DNA from: Marivivens sp.
GTDB lineage: Bacteria; Pseudomonadota; Alphaproteobacteria; Rhodobacterales; Rhodobacteraceae
Reading direction: 5' to 3'
Length of the DNA: 64,000 bases
NCBI GenBank assembly: GCA_017643845.1
Contig: JAEPMR010000002.1
Span: forward strand, 1-64,000
Both the position numbers and the translations under genes were made by a program. Below the pieces are notes generated by a model, which was not told where the DNA came from, ran no database searches, and saw only the letters and a program-made list of their open reading frames with translations. How positions within the stretch are numbered: position 1 is the stretch's first letter; each line of letters opens with the position of its first letter. This document shows positions 18,231 to 25,745 of the stretch, in pieces.

Positions 18231-18274
18231 GATATGCATGGATTGTGCATCAGTTGTGCATGGGTTGTGCATCG
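18231..18274. repeat. four tandem 11-bp repeats upstream of arfB
   Basis: Units read on the minus strand as CGATGCACAAC, CCATGCACAAC, TGATGCACAAT and CCATGCATATC (18274 down to 18231), with core ATGCACAA. The period of 11 bp is one helical turn, so a bound protein would meet every site on the same face. The array lies 54 to 97 bp upstream of arfB. The core has partial likeness to a degenerate DnaA box (TGTGCAT versus TGTGGAT), which is weak evidence. Confidence 0.75.
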
Positions 18275-18323
18275 CAAATACGGGCGTTTCTAGCACGGTT
18301 TTTCTGCGCTGCGGCGTATGAAA

Positions 18324-18354
18324 AAGGGCCGCCCTGGCGACAGGTACGGCCCTT
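18324..18354 (-). terminator. rho-independent terminator on the minus strand
   Basis: On the minus strand AAGGGCCG (18354-18347) pairs with CGGCCCTT (18331-18324) across a 15-nt loop, continuing into a run of T (18325-18321). This would end a transcript that starts between the MFS gene and arfB and carries the small ORF at 18480-18424. Confidence 0.75.
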
Positions 18355-18423
18355 CGAAAGTTCAGGAGGTGGGGTCGGTTAGATCACGTCCCACCTGGGG
18401 GTTTTCGTCAGCCAAGGGCTGCC

Positions 18424-18480
18424 CTAGCGACGGACCTCCCAAGCTGTCCCGACACCTTTCTCCAATACCTTTCTAGACAC
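18424..18480 (-). CDS. putative 18-codon small ORF with extended Shine-Dalgarno sequence
   Basis: GTG at 18480-18478 opens VSRKVLEKGVGTAWEVRR and stops at TAG 18426-18424. It is preceded by GAAAGGAGGTGATCCA, which is complementary to essentially the whole anti-Shine-Dalgarno tail of 16S rRNA, with GGAGG seven bases from the GTG. After the TAG the same frame stays open for 14 more codons (two Trp, ending RWDVI) to a TAA at 18381-18379, inside a stem AGGTGGG/CCCACCT. No known family is recognised. It may be a leader peptide, a regulatory small RNA with a coding part, or chance with respect to the peptide; the ribosome-binding sequence itself is striking. Confidence 0.45.
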   Translation of the reverse strand: MSRKVLEKGVGTAWEVRR

Positions 18481-18514
18481 TGGATCACCTCCTTTCATTG
18501 ATTTCGCCTGAGGG

Positions 18515-18543
18515 TAGGGTGCCACAGATTTTGTGTCTGTCAA
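18515..18543 (-). promoter_or_regulatory. possible promoter for the small minus-strand transcript
   Basis: On the minus strand a perfect -35 hexamer TTGACA lies at 18543-18538. About 17-18 bases further on is a weak -10 candidate around ACCCTA (18520-18515). Together with the terminator at 18354-18324 it would give a transcript of roughly 180 bases. The -10 match is poor, so confidence is low. Confidence 0.35.
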
Positions 18544-18580
18544 ATAAAAATCCACTACCTTTGGCGGTTTTCCCTAGGAG

Positions 18581-19954
18581 TTACTCAGTCTCGCCTGTTT
18601 CTGCATCGCCATTCGGGTCCACGAAAGCCAGAAGGATCAGCCCGATGACAAACAGCCCGATCACTGGCGAAACCCCCAGCCGCGGGCTCTGGGTCCAGAG
18701 CGTGAAAATCCCGATCAATGCGGGCGCGAGAAACGCCGTCGCCTTGCCCGAAAGCGCAAACAGCCCGAACGCCTCCGTCGGCCGCCCCGCCGTCGCATGC
18801 CGCACCATCATCGTCCGACTAGCTGCATACAAAGCCCCCCCCGCACCCCCAATCGCCGCGCCACACAGGTAGAAGATGATATCAGGTAGGTTGCTGCCTG
18901 CTTCCAGGGGGACTCCAAACAGGCTTTCACGGGACATCCCGACGATAATTGTGCAGACGAGCATGAGTACCCAAATGCAGGTTTTGATGACTGGCTTTGG
19001 GCCGTAGCGGCTATCGAATAAACCCCCGATATAAGTGGCAATTCCCGCCGTGACCGCGCCGACAATTCCAAAGACAGCGATCATCGTAAGAGACCAGTCC
19101 AAGACCAGTCGCGCATAGACGCCACCAAATCCGTAAAGCGCGTTCAAGGCATCGCGATAGAACATTGATGACGCGAGGTAACTGGCGAGGCTCGGGCGCT
19201 TCATAACCGATTTGATAGAGGCTCTCAGGTCCCCAAGCGCGGCTCTAACGCCTCCCTGCTTCACCACCGGTTTCGGCTCCCGAACCCATACAAAGTAGGG
19301 GATCATAAACACAACATACCACAAGGCGATGAACGGGCCGACAACGCGTGTTCCCTCGCGGGCTTCCGGGTCAAGTCCGAACGCAGGATCGGTTCCAATG
19401 AGCGTCGTTCCGGCAGTGTCGTTTGCCTCGAAAAAGAAGAGGAGCATGACAAAAAGCGAAAGCACCCCACCCCAATACCCAAAGGAGGCTCCCGACCCGC
19501 TGATCTTCCCGATAGCCTCGCGCCCGCCAAGGCTCGGAAGCTGAGCGTTCGTGAAAATCAGTGCGAATTCGGCTGCAATAAAGCCGCTGGAAAAGGCGAA
19601 AAGCGTAAACCACAATCCACTTCCATCTGGCAAAAGAAACCACATCATCCATGCGGCGAGAACATAGATCATGGAAAACCCGACGATCCATGGCATCCGC
19701 CGGCCGGTGCTGTCGGCATAGGCTCCAAGCACCGGCCCCATAAACGCGATGACGAGTCCCGCCATGGTTTGGCCAAGTGACCACATGGATTGCGCTTGCG
19801 CGTCAGCTGCCTGTTCAGAGAGTCCGCCTGCTGCGAAAAATTCCGTTGCTACGCCAGCAAAATAGGGGCCAAAGATAAAAGTCAGACCGAGTGTGTAATA
19901 GGGCTGCGCCGCCCAGTCGAAACACATCCAACCGAAAATCCGCCGCTTTGACAT
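18581..19954 (-). CDS. MFS transporter, UMF1/Atg22-like family
   Basis: Inner-membrane transporter of 457 residues with about 12 hydrophobic segments. The N-terminus MSKRRIFGWMCFDWAAQPYYTL and the GAYADSTGRRMPW loop are typical of the UMF1 family. The start at 19954 is preferred to one 34 codons upstream, since those residues are not hydrophobic and lack family likeness. Substrate is unknown. Its 3' side leads into the small-transcript region, with no obvious terminator of its own. Confidence 0.85.
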   Translation of the reverse strand: MSKRRIFGWMCFDWAAQPYYTLGLTFIFGPYFAGVATEFFAAGGLSEQAADAQAQSMWSLGQTMAGLVIAFMGPVLGAYADSTGRRMPWIVGFSMIYVLAAWMMWFLLPDGSGLWFTLFAFSSGFIAAEFALIFTNAQLPSLGGREAIGKISGSGASFGYWGGVLSLFVMLLFFFEANDTAGTTLIGTDPAFGLDPEAREGTRVVGPFIALWYVVFMIPYFVWVREPKPVVKQGGVRAALGDLRASIKSVMKRPSLASYLASSMFYRDALNALYGFGGVYARLVLDWSLTMIAVFGIVGAVTAGIATYIGGLFDSRYGPKPVIKTCIWVLMLVCTIIVGMSRESLFGVPLEAGSNLPDIIFYLCGAAIGGAGGALYAASRTMMVRHATAGRPTEAFGLFALSGKATAFLAPALIGIFTLWTQSPRLGVSPVIGLFVIGLILLAFVDPNGDAETGETE

Positions 19955-20093
19955 CGCTGGTCCCACCCCCCGTGTTTTCTCAACTAAGAGCGAGAATGTG
20001 GCTTCGTGGCAAGTATTCTGGCGCAGGGGTGACAAAGGGATTGCCCTGTGTGGCAATGATGACTACCTGATTGGCAAGTTGGAAAGGACAGCC

Positions 20094-20381
20094 ATGGTTT
20101 CCCTGTTTCAGATTTTGCTCCTCATACTCGGTATCGCGCGCTTCTTCATCATCGTGCATTTCGTGATGAGTTGGCTGATCAGTTTCAATGTGCTCAACGT
20201 CCGGCAACCATTTGTTGCTCAGGTGTGGTTCGGCCTCCAACGTCTGTTGGAGCCCCTTTACGCTCCGATCCGCCGGATGCTCCCGAATATGGGCGGTCTT
20301 GATCTCTCGCCGCTGGTGGCGCTCGTGGCGATCTACGCGCTGGAGATAATTTTGCGCAACAACATCTCCGTCTTCTACTGA
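20094..20381 (+). CDS. YggT family membrane protein
   Basis: 95 residues with two hydrophobic hairpins separated by the conserved loop FGLQRLLEPLYAPIRRMLPNMGGLDLSP, the signature of the YggT family. The ATG at 20094 follows GGAAAGGACAGCC; the longer frame upstream is not hydrophobic. The family is linked to cell shape and osmotic or ion-related roles without a settled mechanism. It precedes recQ by 82 bp. Confidence 0.9.
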   Translation: MVSLFQILLLILGIARFFIIVHFVMSWLISFNVLNVRQPFVAQVWFGLQRLLEPLYAPIRRMLPNMGGLDLSPLVALVAIYALEIILRNNISVFY

Positions 20382-20463
20382 CTTCGGGCCTCTTGCCCGC
20401 GCCTTCGGTCTATGGGATCGTAGCGTTAACGAGCAGTTCAGAATAGACAGGTAGATTTTTCGC

Positions 20464-22497
20464 ATGAGCGCTGCCACGCTTCTTCGCGACGTTTTCGGAT
20501 TCGAAGATTTCCGTCCCGGACAGCAGGAAATTGTAGAGGCTGTGATTGCCGGTCAAAATGCGTTGGCGATCATGCCGACGGGCGGTGGAAAGTCTCTTTG
20601 TTTCCAATTGCCCGCCCTTGTGCGGGACGGGCTGACCGTCGTCATTTCGCCTTTGATCGCATTGATGCGGGATCAGGTCCGCGCATTGACCGAGGCAGGC
20701 GTCAGGGCAGCCGCTCTGACTTCTGCAAACTCGGCTCAAGAAACCGATGCGATATGGGCGTCACTCGCGTCCGGTGAATTAAAGATTCTTTATATGGCAC
20801 CTGAGAGACTTGCTTCAGGAGCCATTGCGGCGGCATTGCGGCGTGCGGGCGTGTCCTTGCTCGCGGTCGACGAAGCTCACTGTGTAAGCCAATGGGGGCA
20901 TGATTTTCGGCCGGACTATCTGAGGATTGGGCAGCTTCGGCGGCAGCTCGATGTACCTCTTGCGGCATTTACTGCAACCGCCGATGCCGAAACCCGCGCG
21001 GACATTGTCGATAAACTATTTGATGGTGCTGATCCCCAAATCTTTCTGCGCGGTTTCGACCGCCCCAACATTCACCTCGCTTTCGCGGTTAAGGATCAAC
21101 CGCGCAAACAGATCCTCTCGTTTGTTGCGGCTCGTCCAGATCAAAGTGGCATCATCTATTGTGGAACACGCGCAAAAACAGAGAGCATTTCCAGAGCGCT
21201 CAACGAGGCTGGTAAAAGCGCTTGTTTCTACCACGGTGGCATGGACCCAGAGGAACGGAAATCCGTTGAAGCTCGCTTTCAGCAGGAAGACGGTTTGATT
21301 GTCGTTGCCACAGTCGCATTTGGAATGGGGATCGACAAACCCGACATTCGCTGGGTCGCCCATGCCGATCTACCGAAAACAATCGAAGCCTATTATCAGG
21401 AAATCGGTCGCGCAGGGCGGGATGGCGCCTCTGCAGAGACACTGACGCTATTTGGTGCTGACGACATTCGCTTTCGACGTCAGCAGATAGATGAAAGCCT
21501 CGCCCCACCCGAACGAAGACATGCAGACCACGGGCGTTTGAACGCGCTCCTTGGATTGGCTGAGGCTCAGAAATGTCGGCGGCAGACGCTCCTTGCCTAT
21601 TTCGGTGAGGCCGCAGAGCCGTGCGGAAATTGCGATCTGTGTAATGCGCCGCCCGAACTGTTCGATGCCACGACACCTGTCCGCATGGCGCTGTCTGCCG
21701 CGCTTCGAAGCGGTGAGTCCTTTGGTGCGGGGCACCTGATAGACATCCTGAGGGGGAGCGAAACTGACAAGATTCGTGAACGCGGTCATGACACGCTCCC
21801 GACTTTTGGCGTCGGAAAGGAATTCGACAAACGGCAGTGGCAGGCAATTTTTCGGCAGATGATGGGGTTTGACTTGATCCGCCCCGACAGTGAGCGGCAT
21901 GGTGCTCTACGTATGACTGATCGCGCGCGGCCGATCCTCAGAGGAGAGGAAGAGATCACTCTACGCCAAGACAGCCTTCAAACCGCACGAAAAGGCCCGG
22001 TCGTTAAAGCACTCGTACCGGAAGAAGACGCCCCCCTCCTCTCTGCACTGAAGGCGAAGCGCCGTTCTCTGGCCGAAGCCGCTGGTGTCCCTGCCTATAT
22101 AATCTTTAACGACAGAACTCTGATCGAAATGGCACAGTCTCGGCCCACGACTCTTGATGAGATGTCGCGCATTGGCGGTGTCGGCGCCAAGAAGCTTGCC
22201 TCCTATGGCGAGGCGTTTCTCGCCGTTGTGAACCCAGACGCGGACAAGCAGCATCCCAGTCGATCAAAGCTCGCTGGTCGAAGCGAGGGTGCCGTCTTTG
22301 ATCAGCTACTCGCTGTGCAGGCCGATCTGGCGCGAGGGGAAGATGGGCTGGAAAAGCCGCTTAGTTGTTCGGCAGCACTTCTTGCCCGCATTGCAAAAGC
22401 CAAACCTCGCGATCTTGGCACCTTATCGCGATTGCTTGGTGACAGGCACGCCGAGCGGTTTGGCGAGGCTTTCTTGGAAATTCTAAAAGAGGCTTGA
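20464..22497 (+). CDS. recQ: ATP-dependent DNA helicase RecQ
   Basis: 3'-5' DNA helicase of recombination and fork repair, 677 residues. Motif 0/I is FRPGQQEIVEAVIAG and MPTGGGKSLCFQLP, DEAH is in AVDEAHCVSQWGHDFRPDY, motif VI is QEIGRAGRDG. The RQC zinc site is visible (CRRQTLLAYFGE...CGNCDLC), and an HRDC domain ends the protein (LKAKRRSLAEAAGVPAYIIFND). Full length with no disruption. Confidence 0.96.
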   Translation: MSAATLLRDVFGFEDFRPGQQEIVEAVIAGQNALAIMPTGGGKSLCFQLPALVRDGLTVVISPLIALMRDQVRALTEAGVRAAALTSANSAQETDAIWASLASGELKILYMAPERLASGAIAAALRRAGVSLLAVDEAHCVSQWGHDFRPDYLRIGQLRRQLDVPLAAFTATADAETRADIVDKLFDGADPQIFLRGFDRPNIHLAFAVKDQPRKQILSFVAARPDQSGIIYCGTRAKTESISRALNEAGKSACFYHGGMDPEERKSVEARFQQEDGLIVVATVAFGMGIDKPDIRWVAHADLPKTIEAYYQEIGRAGRDGASAETLTLFGADDIRFRRQQIDESLAPPERRHADHGRLNALLGLAEAQKCRRQTLLAYFGEAAEPCGNCDLCNAPPELFDATTPVRMALSAALRSGESFGAGHLIDILRGSETDKIRERGHDTLPTFGVGKEFDKRQWQAIFRQMMGFDLIRPDSERHGALRMTDRARPILRGEEEITLRQDSLQTARKGPVVKALVPEEDAPLLSALKAKRRSLAEAAGVPAYIIFNDRTLIEMAQSRPTTLDEMSRIGGVGAKKLASYGEAFLAVVNPDADKQHPSRSKLAGRSEGAVFDQLLAVQADLARGEDGLEKPLSCSAALLARIAKAKPRDLGTLSRLLGDRHAERFGEAFLEILKEA

Positions 22498-22544
22498 GCT
22501 TCGGGTGGGGCTCGCTAGGTAGTTCCCGAACAAAGGAGAGCGCA

Positions 22545-23303
22545 ATGCTGACTGTGATTTCCCCGGCAAAATCTCTGGATTTGGCACCTGTCGATATCCG
22601 GCCGACAGAGCCCCGCTTTTTGACTGATGCAAACAGTCTCGCACGGACATCGCGGAATTTGACCCTGACCCAATTGAAATCGCTGATGAGTATTTCTGAC
22701 GATCTAGCGCGCTTGAACCGCGATCGGTTTCGCGCGTTTAAGGACGTACCCGAAGCTGATGCTGTCAGACCTGCCGCTTTCGCTTTCAATGGTGATACAT
22801 ATCAGGGATTGGAAGTCAGAACACTCAGCGAAGACGCTCTGCGCTGGGCCCAGGATCACTTGCGGATTTTGTCGGGTCTTTATGGATTGTTGCGGCCCCT
22901 GGATGCGATCCAGCCATATCGTCTAGAGATGGGGAGCCGCTTGAAAACCCGCCGCGGTAAGAATCTTTATGAGTATTGGGGTGATCAAATCGCGAATGCG
23001 CTCAATGACGAGGCCCGTGCATCTGGTGCGGATACATTGATCAATTGTGCAAGCGAGGAATACTTCTCCGCCGCCAACCGTGAGGCGCTCAAGCTCCGTG
23101 TCGTTACGCCTGTATTTATGGAAGTGAAGGCGGGAAAACCGAAGATCGTGAGCTTCTACGCGAAACGCGCGCGCGGCGCGATGGCCCGTTTCATTTGTGA
23201 AAACCGAATAACCGATCCAGACCAGATCAAGGACTTTGAAACCGGTGGTTACCGCTTTGAGCAGGACCTCAGCGACGAAGAACGCTCCGTTTTCATCCGG
23301 TAG
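22545..23303 (+). CDS. yaaA: peroxide stress protein YaaA
   Basis: 252 residues of the YaaA/DUF328 family, which lowers intracellular free iron damage during hydrogen peroxide stress and binds DNA. Family blocks are visible: MLTVISPAKSLD at the start, FNGDTYQGL, RILSGLYGLLRPLD, INCASEEYF and FYAKRARGAMARFI. The start at 22545 follows AAGGAGAGCGCA and matches the family N-terminus. It lies 47 bp after recQ. Confidence 0.95.
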   Translation: MLTVISPAKSLDLAPVDIRPTEPRFLTDANSLARTSRNLTLTQLKSLMSISDDLARLNRDRFRAFKDVPEADAVRPAAFAFNGDTYQGLEVRTLSEDALRWAQDHLRILSGLYGLLRPLDAIQPYRLEMGSRLKTRRGKNLYEYWGDQIANALNDEARASGADTLINCASEEYFSAANREALKLRVVTPVFMEVKAGKPKIVSFYAKRARGAMARFICENRITDPDQIKDFETGGYRFEQDLSDEERSVFIR

Positions 23304-23350
23304 AGAGGGTGACATCAGGTCGGCTTCTATTCAACTGATTGACGTGTCAG

Positions 23351-23373
23351 AATGCGACCGGTGCAGTCGCATT
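23351..23373 (+). terminator. hairpin after yaaA
   Basis: AATGCGAC (23351-23358) and GTCGCATT (23366-23373) form an 8-bp stem with a 7-nt loop in the yaaA-kbl gap. The following TTGGG is not a good U tract, so termination would be weak. Confidence 0.4.
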
Positions 23374-23439
23374 TGGGATTGGGTATTCCTGCTAATTGCT
23401 ATGTGTTGTGCCAAGGGGTGAACCGCTTGGAGAATCGTG

Positions 23440-24624
23440 ATGGCAGACTTTCTTGACCAAATCCGCGTCGAACTCGACGAGATTCAGGATGCCGGACTGT
23501 TCAAACAGGAGCGGGAAATCCAGACGGCACAGGGGACTCATATCGAAGTCGACGGTCGTGAGGTTATCAATCTGTGCGCCAACAACTATTTGGGGCTTGC
23601 CAACCATCCTGACCTGATCTCTGCCGCGACCAATGCGATGGAAACGCACGGTTTCGGGATGGCTTCGGTCCGTTTTATTTGTGGAACACAGGACCTGCAT
23701 CGTCAGCTTGAAACGGAGCTCGCTGAGTTTCTCGGCCAGGAGGATTCCATCCTATTCGCCGCGTGTTTCGATGCCAACGGCGCGTTATTCGAACCGCTGC
23801 TGGGACCCGATGACGCTGTAATCTCCGACGCTCTTAACCACGCTTCGATCATTGATGGGATTCGACTCTGCAAGGCGCGCCGCTATCGGTATCGCAACTC
23901 GGATATGGAGGATCTCGAAGATCAGCTCAAAGCAGCTAGGTCGGCAGGCGCTCGTCGAATCATGATTGCAACGGATGGGGTCTTCTCCATGGATGGCTAC
24001 CTCGCCAAGCTCGGAGAAATTCGCGCTTTGGCTGACCGCTATGACGCATTGCTCATGGTTGATGACTGCCATGCGACCGGTTTTATGGGGCCAAAAGGAC
24101 GCGGAACCCCTGCTCATTTTGGTGTTTCTGCAGATCTGGTCACCGGAACACTTGGCAAGGCACTGGGCGGCGCGTTGGGCGGGTATATTGCCGGCCCGAA
24201 GCCGGTGATTGATCTGTTGCGTCAACGGGCCCGGCCATACCTATTTTCCAACGCGTTGCCGCCTTCGATCGTTGCTGCCGGCATTGAGGCGTTGCGACTG
24301 GTACGAGAAGGCGATGATCTCAGGGAACGGCTTTTCGAAAATGCTGCGTATTGGCGCAAAGGTTTGAACACACGCGGCTTCGAACTGCTTCCCGGTGAGC
24401 ACCCGATTATCCCTGTTATGTTGTATGATGCGAAAAAGGCGCAAATGATGGCTAGGCGGCTTTTTGAACTGGGTGTTTATGTTTCAGGGTTTTTCTTCCC
24501 GGTTGTTCCACGTGATCAGGCAAGGATACGGACCCAAATGAATGCGGCGCTGACGACGGCCGATCTGGAGCAAGCACTAGACGCGTTCGAGGCTGCTGGG
24601 CGTGAAACGGGGGTGTTGTCATGA
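23440..24624 (+). CDS. kbl: glycine C-acetyltransferase (2-amino-3-ketobutyrate CoA ligase)
   Basis: PLP enzyme that cleaves 2-amino-3-oxobutyrate with CoA to glycine and acetyl-CoA, 394 residues. Family blocks are [17 protein letters not shown], the Asp of [10 protein letters not shown], and the PLP lysine in [13 protein letters not shown]. An in-frame GTG precedes the chosen ATG by one codon. The stop overlaps the tdh start (ATGA), forming the threonine-to-glycine operon. Confidence 0.96.
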   Translation: MADFLDQIRVELDEIQDAGLFKQEREIQTAQGTHIEVDGREVINLCANNYLGLANHPDLISAATNAMETHGFGMASVRFICGTQDLHRQLETELAEFLGQEDSILFAACFDANGALFEPLLGPDDAVISDALNHASIIDGIRLCKARRYRYRNSDMEDLEDQLKAARSAGARRIMIATDGVFSMDGYLAKLGEIRALADRYDALLMVDDCHATGFMGPKGRGTPAHFGVSADLVTGTLGKALGGALGGYIAGPKPVIDLLRQRARPYLFSNALPPSIVAAGIEALRLVREGDDLRERLFENAAYWRKGLNTRGFELLPGEHPIIPVMLYDAKKAQMMARRLFELGVYVSGFFFPVVPRDQARIRTQMNAALTTADLEQALDAFEAAGRETGVLS

Positions 24625-25658
24625 GCAACGAAATGCAGGCTCTTGCGAAATCGAAGCCCGAAGTCGGCCTATGGCTTGAGCGCCACCCAGTTCCTGAAAT
24701 TGGACCGGACGATGTTTTGATTCGTGTCACCAAGACAGGGATTTGCGGGACTGACATCCACATATGGAATTGGGATGACTGGGCGCAAAAGACTGTCCCG
24801 GTTCCATTGATTACCGGCCATGAATTTGCTGGGCAAATTGTTGAACTCGGGCGGAATGTGACCGGCCTGGAGATTGGTCAGAGAGTGTCAGGCGAAGGCC
24901 ATCTGATCGGGAAAGACAGCCGGCAAAGCCGCGCCGGAAAATTTCATCTCGATCCGCAAACACGTGGAATAGGTGTGAATGAGCAGGGCGCTTTTGCGGA
25001 GTATCTACGACTGCCCGCCTTCAATGTCGTCCCTCTCCCTGACAGCATTTCAGATGATATTGGTGCGATTCTCGATCCGTTGGGCAATGCCGTGCACACC
25101 GCGCTTTCGTTTGATCTCATCGGAGAAGACGTGCTGATCACCGGCGCAGGTCCGATCGGCATCATGGCCGCTGCTGTGGCACGGCACGTTGGAGCGCGCC
25201 ATGTGGTGATCACGGATGTTAACCCCTATCGCCTAGAACTGGCTCAGAAAGTTACGGATGTAACGCCGGTCAATGTGGCGGAAGAAGATCTTCGCGATGT
25301 GATAAAGCGATTGAAAATGAAAGAGGGCTTCGATGTCGGTCTCGAAATGTCGGGCAATCAGCGCGCCCTCGATCAAATGGTGGAGGCACTTGTAATGGGT
25401 GGTCGAATTGCGCTTTTGGGCATTCCACCTGGGAAGTCGCCTGTAGATTGGAGCCGGATTGTTTTCAAAGCGGTGACGATCAAGGGGGTCTACGGCCGTG
25501 AGATTTTCGAGACTTGGTACAAAATGATCGCCATGTTGGAGAATGGTTTGGACGTATCCAAAATCATTACGCACCGTTTTAAGGTTGCGGATTTTGTAGA
25601 CGGTTTTCAGACGATGCGTGGTGGGCAATCGGGAAAAGTCGTGCTCGATTGGACGTAA
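24621..25658 (+). CDS. tdh: L-threonine 3-dehydrogenase
   Basis: NAD-dependent oxidation of threonine to 2-amino-3-oxobutyrate, 345 residues. Catalytic zinc ligands are Cys42 (GICGTDIH) and His67-Glu68 (TGHEFAGQ), and the NAD fold is [17 protein letters not shown]. The structural-zinc lobe, which normally has four cysteines after GEGHI, here reads [19 protein letters not shown] with no cysteines, so the structural zinc is absent. Paired with kbl by a 4-bp overlap. Confidence 0.96.
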   Translation: MSNEMQALAKSKPEVGLWLERHPVPEIGPDDVLIRVTKTGICGTDIHIWNWDDWAQKTVPVPLITGHEFAGQIVELGRNVTGLEIGQRVSGEGHLIGKDSRQSRAGKFHLDPQTRGIGVNEQGAFAEYLRLPAFNVVPLPDSISDDIGAILDPLGNAVHTALSFDLIGEDVLITGAGPIGIMAAAVARHVGARHVVITDVNPYRLELAQKVTDVTPVNVAEEDLRDVIKRLKMKEGFDVGLEMSGNQRALDQMVEALVMGGRIALLGIPPGKSPVDWSRIVFKAVTIKGVYGREIFETWYKMIAMLENGLDVSKIITHRFKVADFVDGFQTMRGGQSGKVVLDWT

Positions 25659-25745
25659 ATGTGATTGTGCACACTGTTATTCGCCATGTTGCTTCGCCCT
25701 CAAACGAATTAGGGTGTTCCGGAATTTAGTTATTGGGCGAAATCG

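Noticed and set aside
18231-18274. CRISPR-like array
   Set aside because: Repeat units are only 11 bp, with no spacers and no cas genes.
18480-18497. Remnant of a 16S rRNA gene because of the match to its 3' end
   Set aside because: The match ends within about 16 bases and no upstream rRNA sequence is present; in the minus orientation it is better explained as an extended ribosome-binding site.
18178-18600. Replication origin from the repeats and composition change
   Set aside because: No true DnaA boxes, no origin-linked genes, and the composition change was judged by eye only.
25659-25745. Riboswitch or small gene between tdh and selD
   Set aside because: Only 87 bases with no stable stem or conserved pattern that I can recognise.
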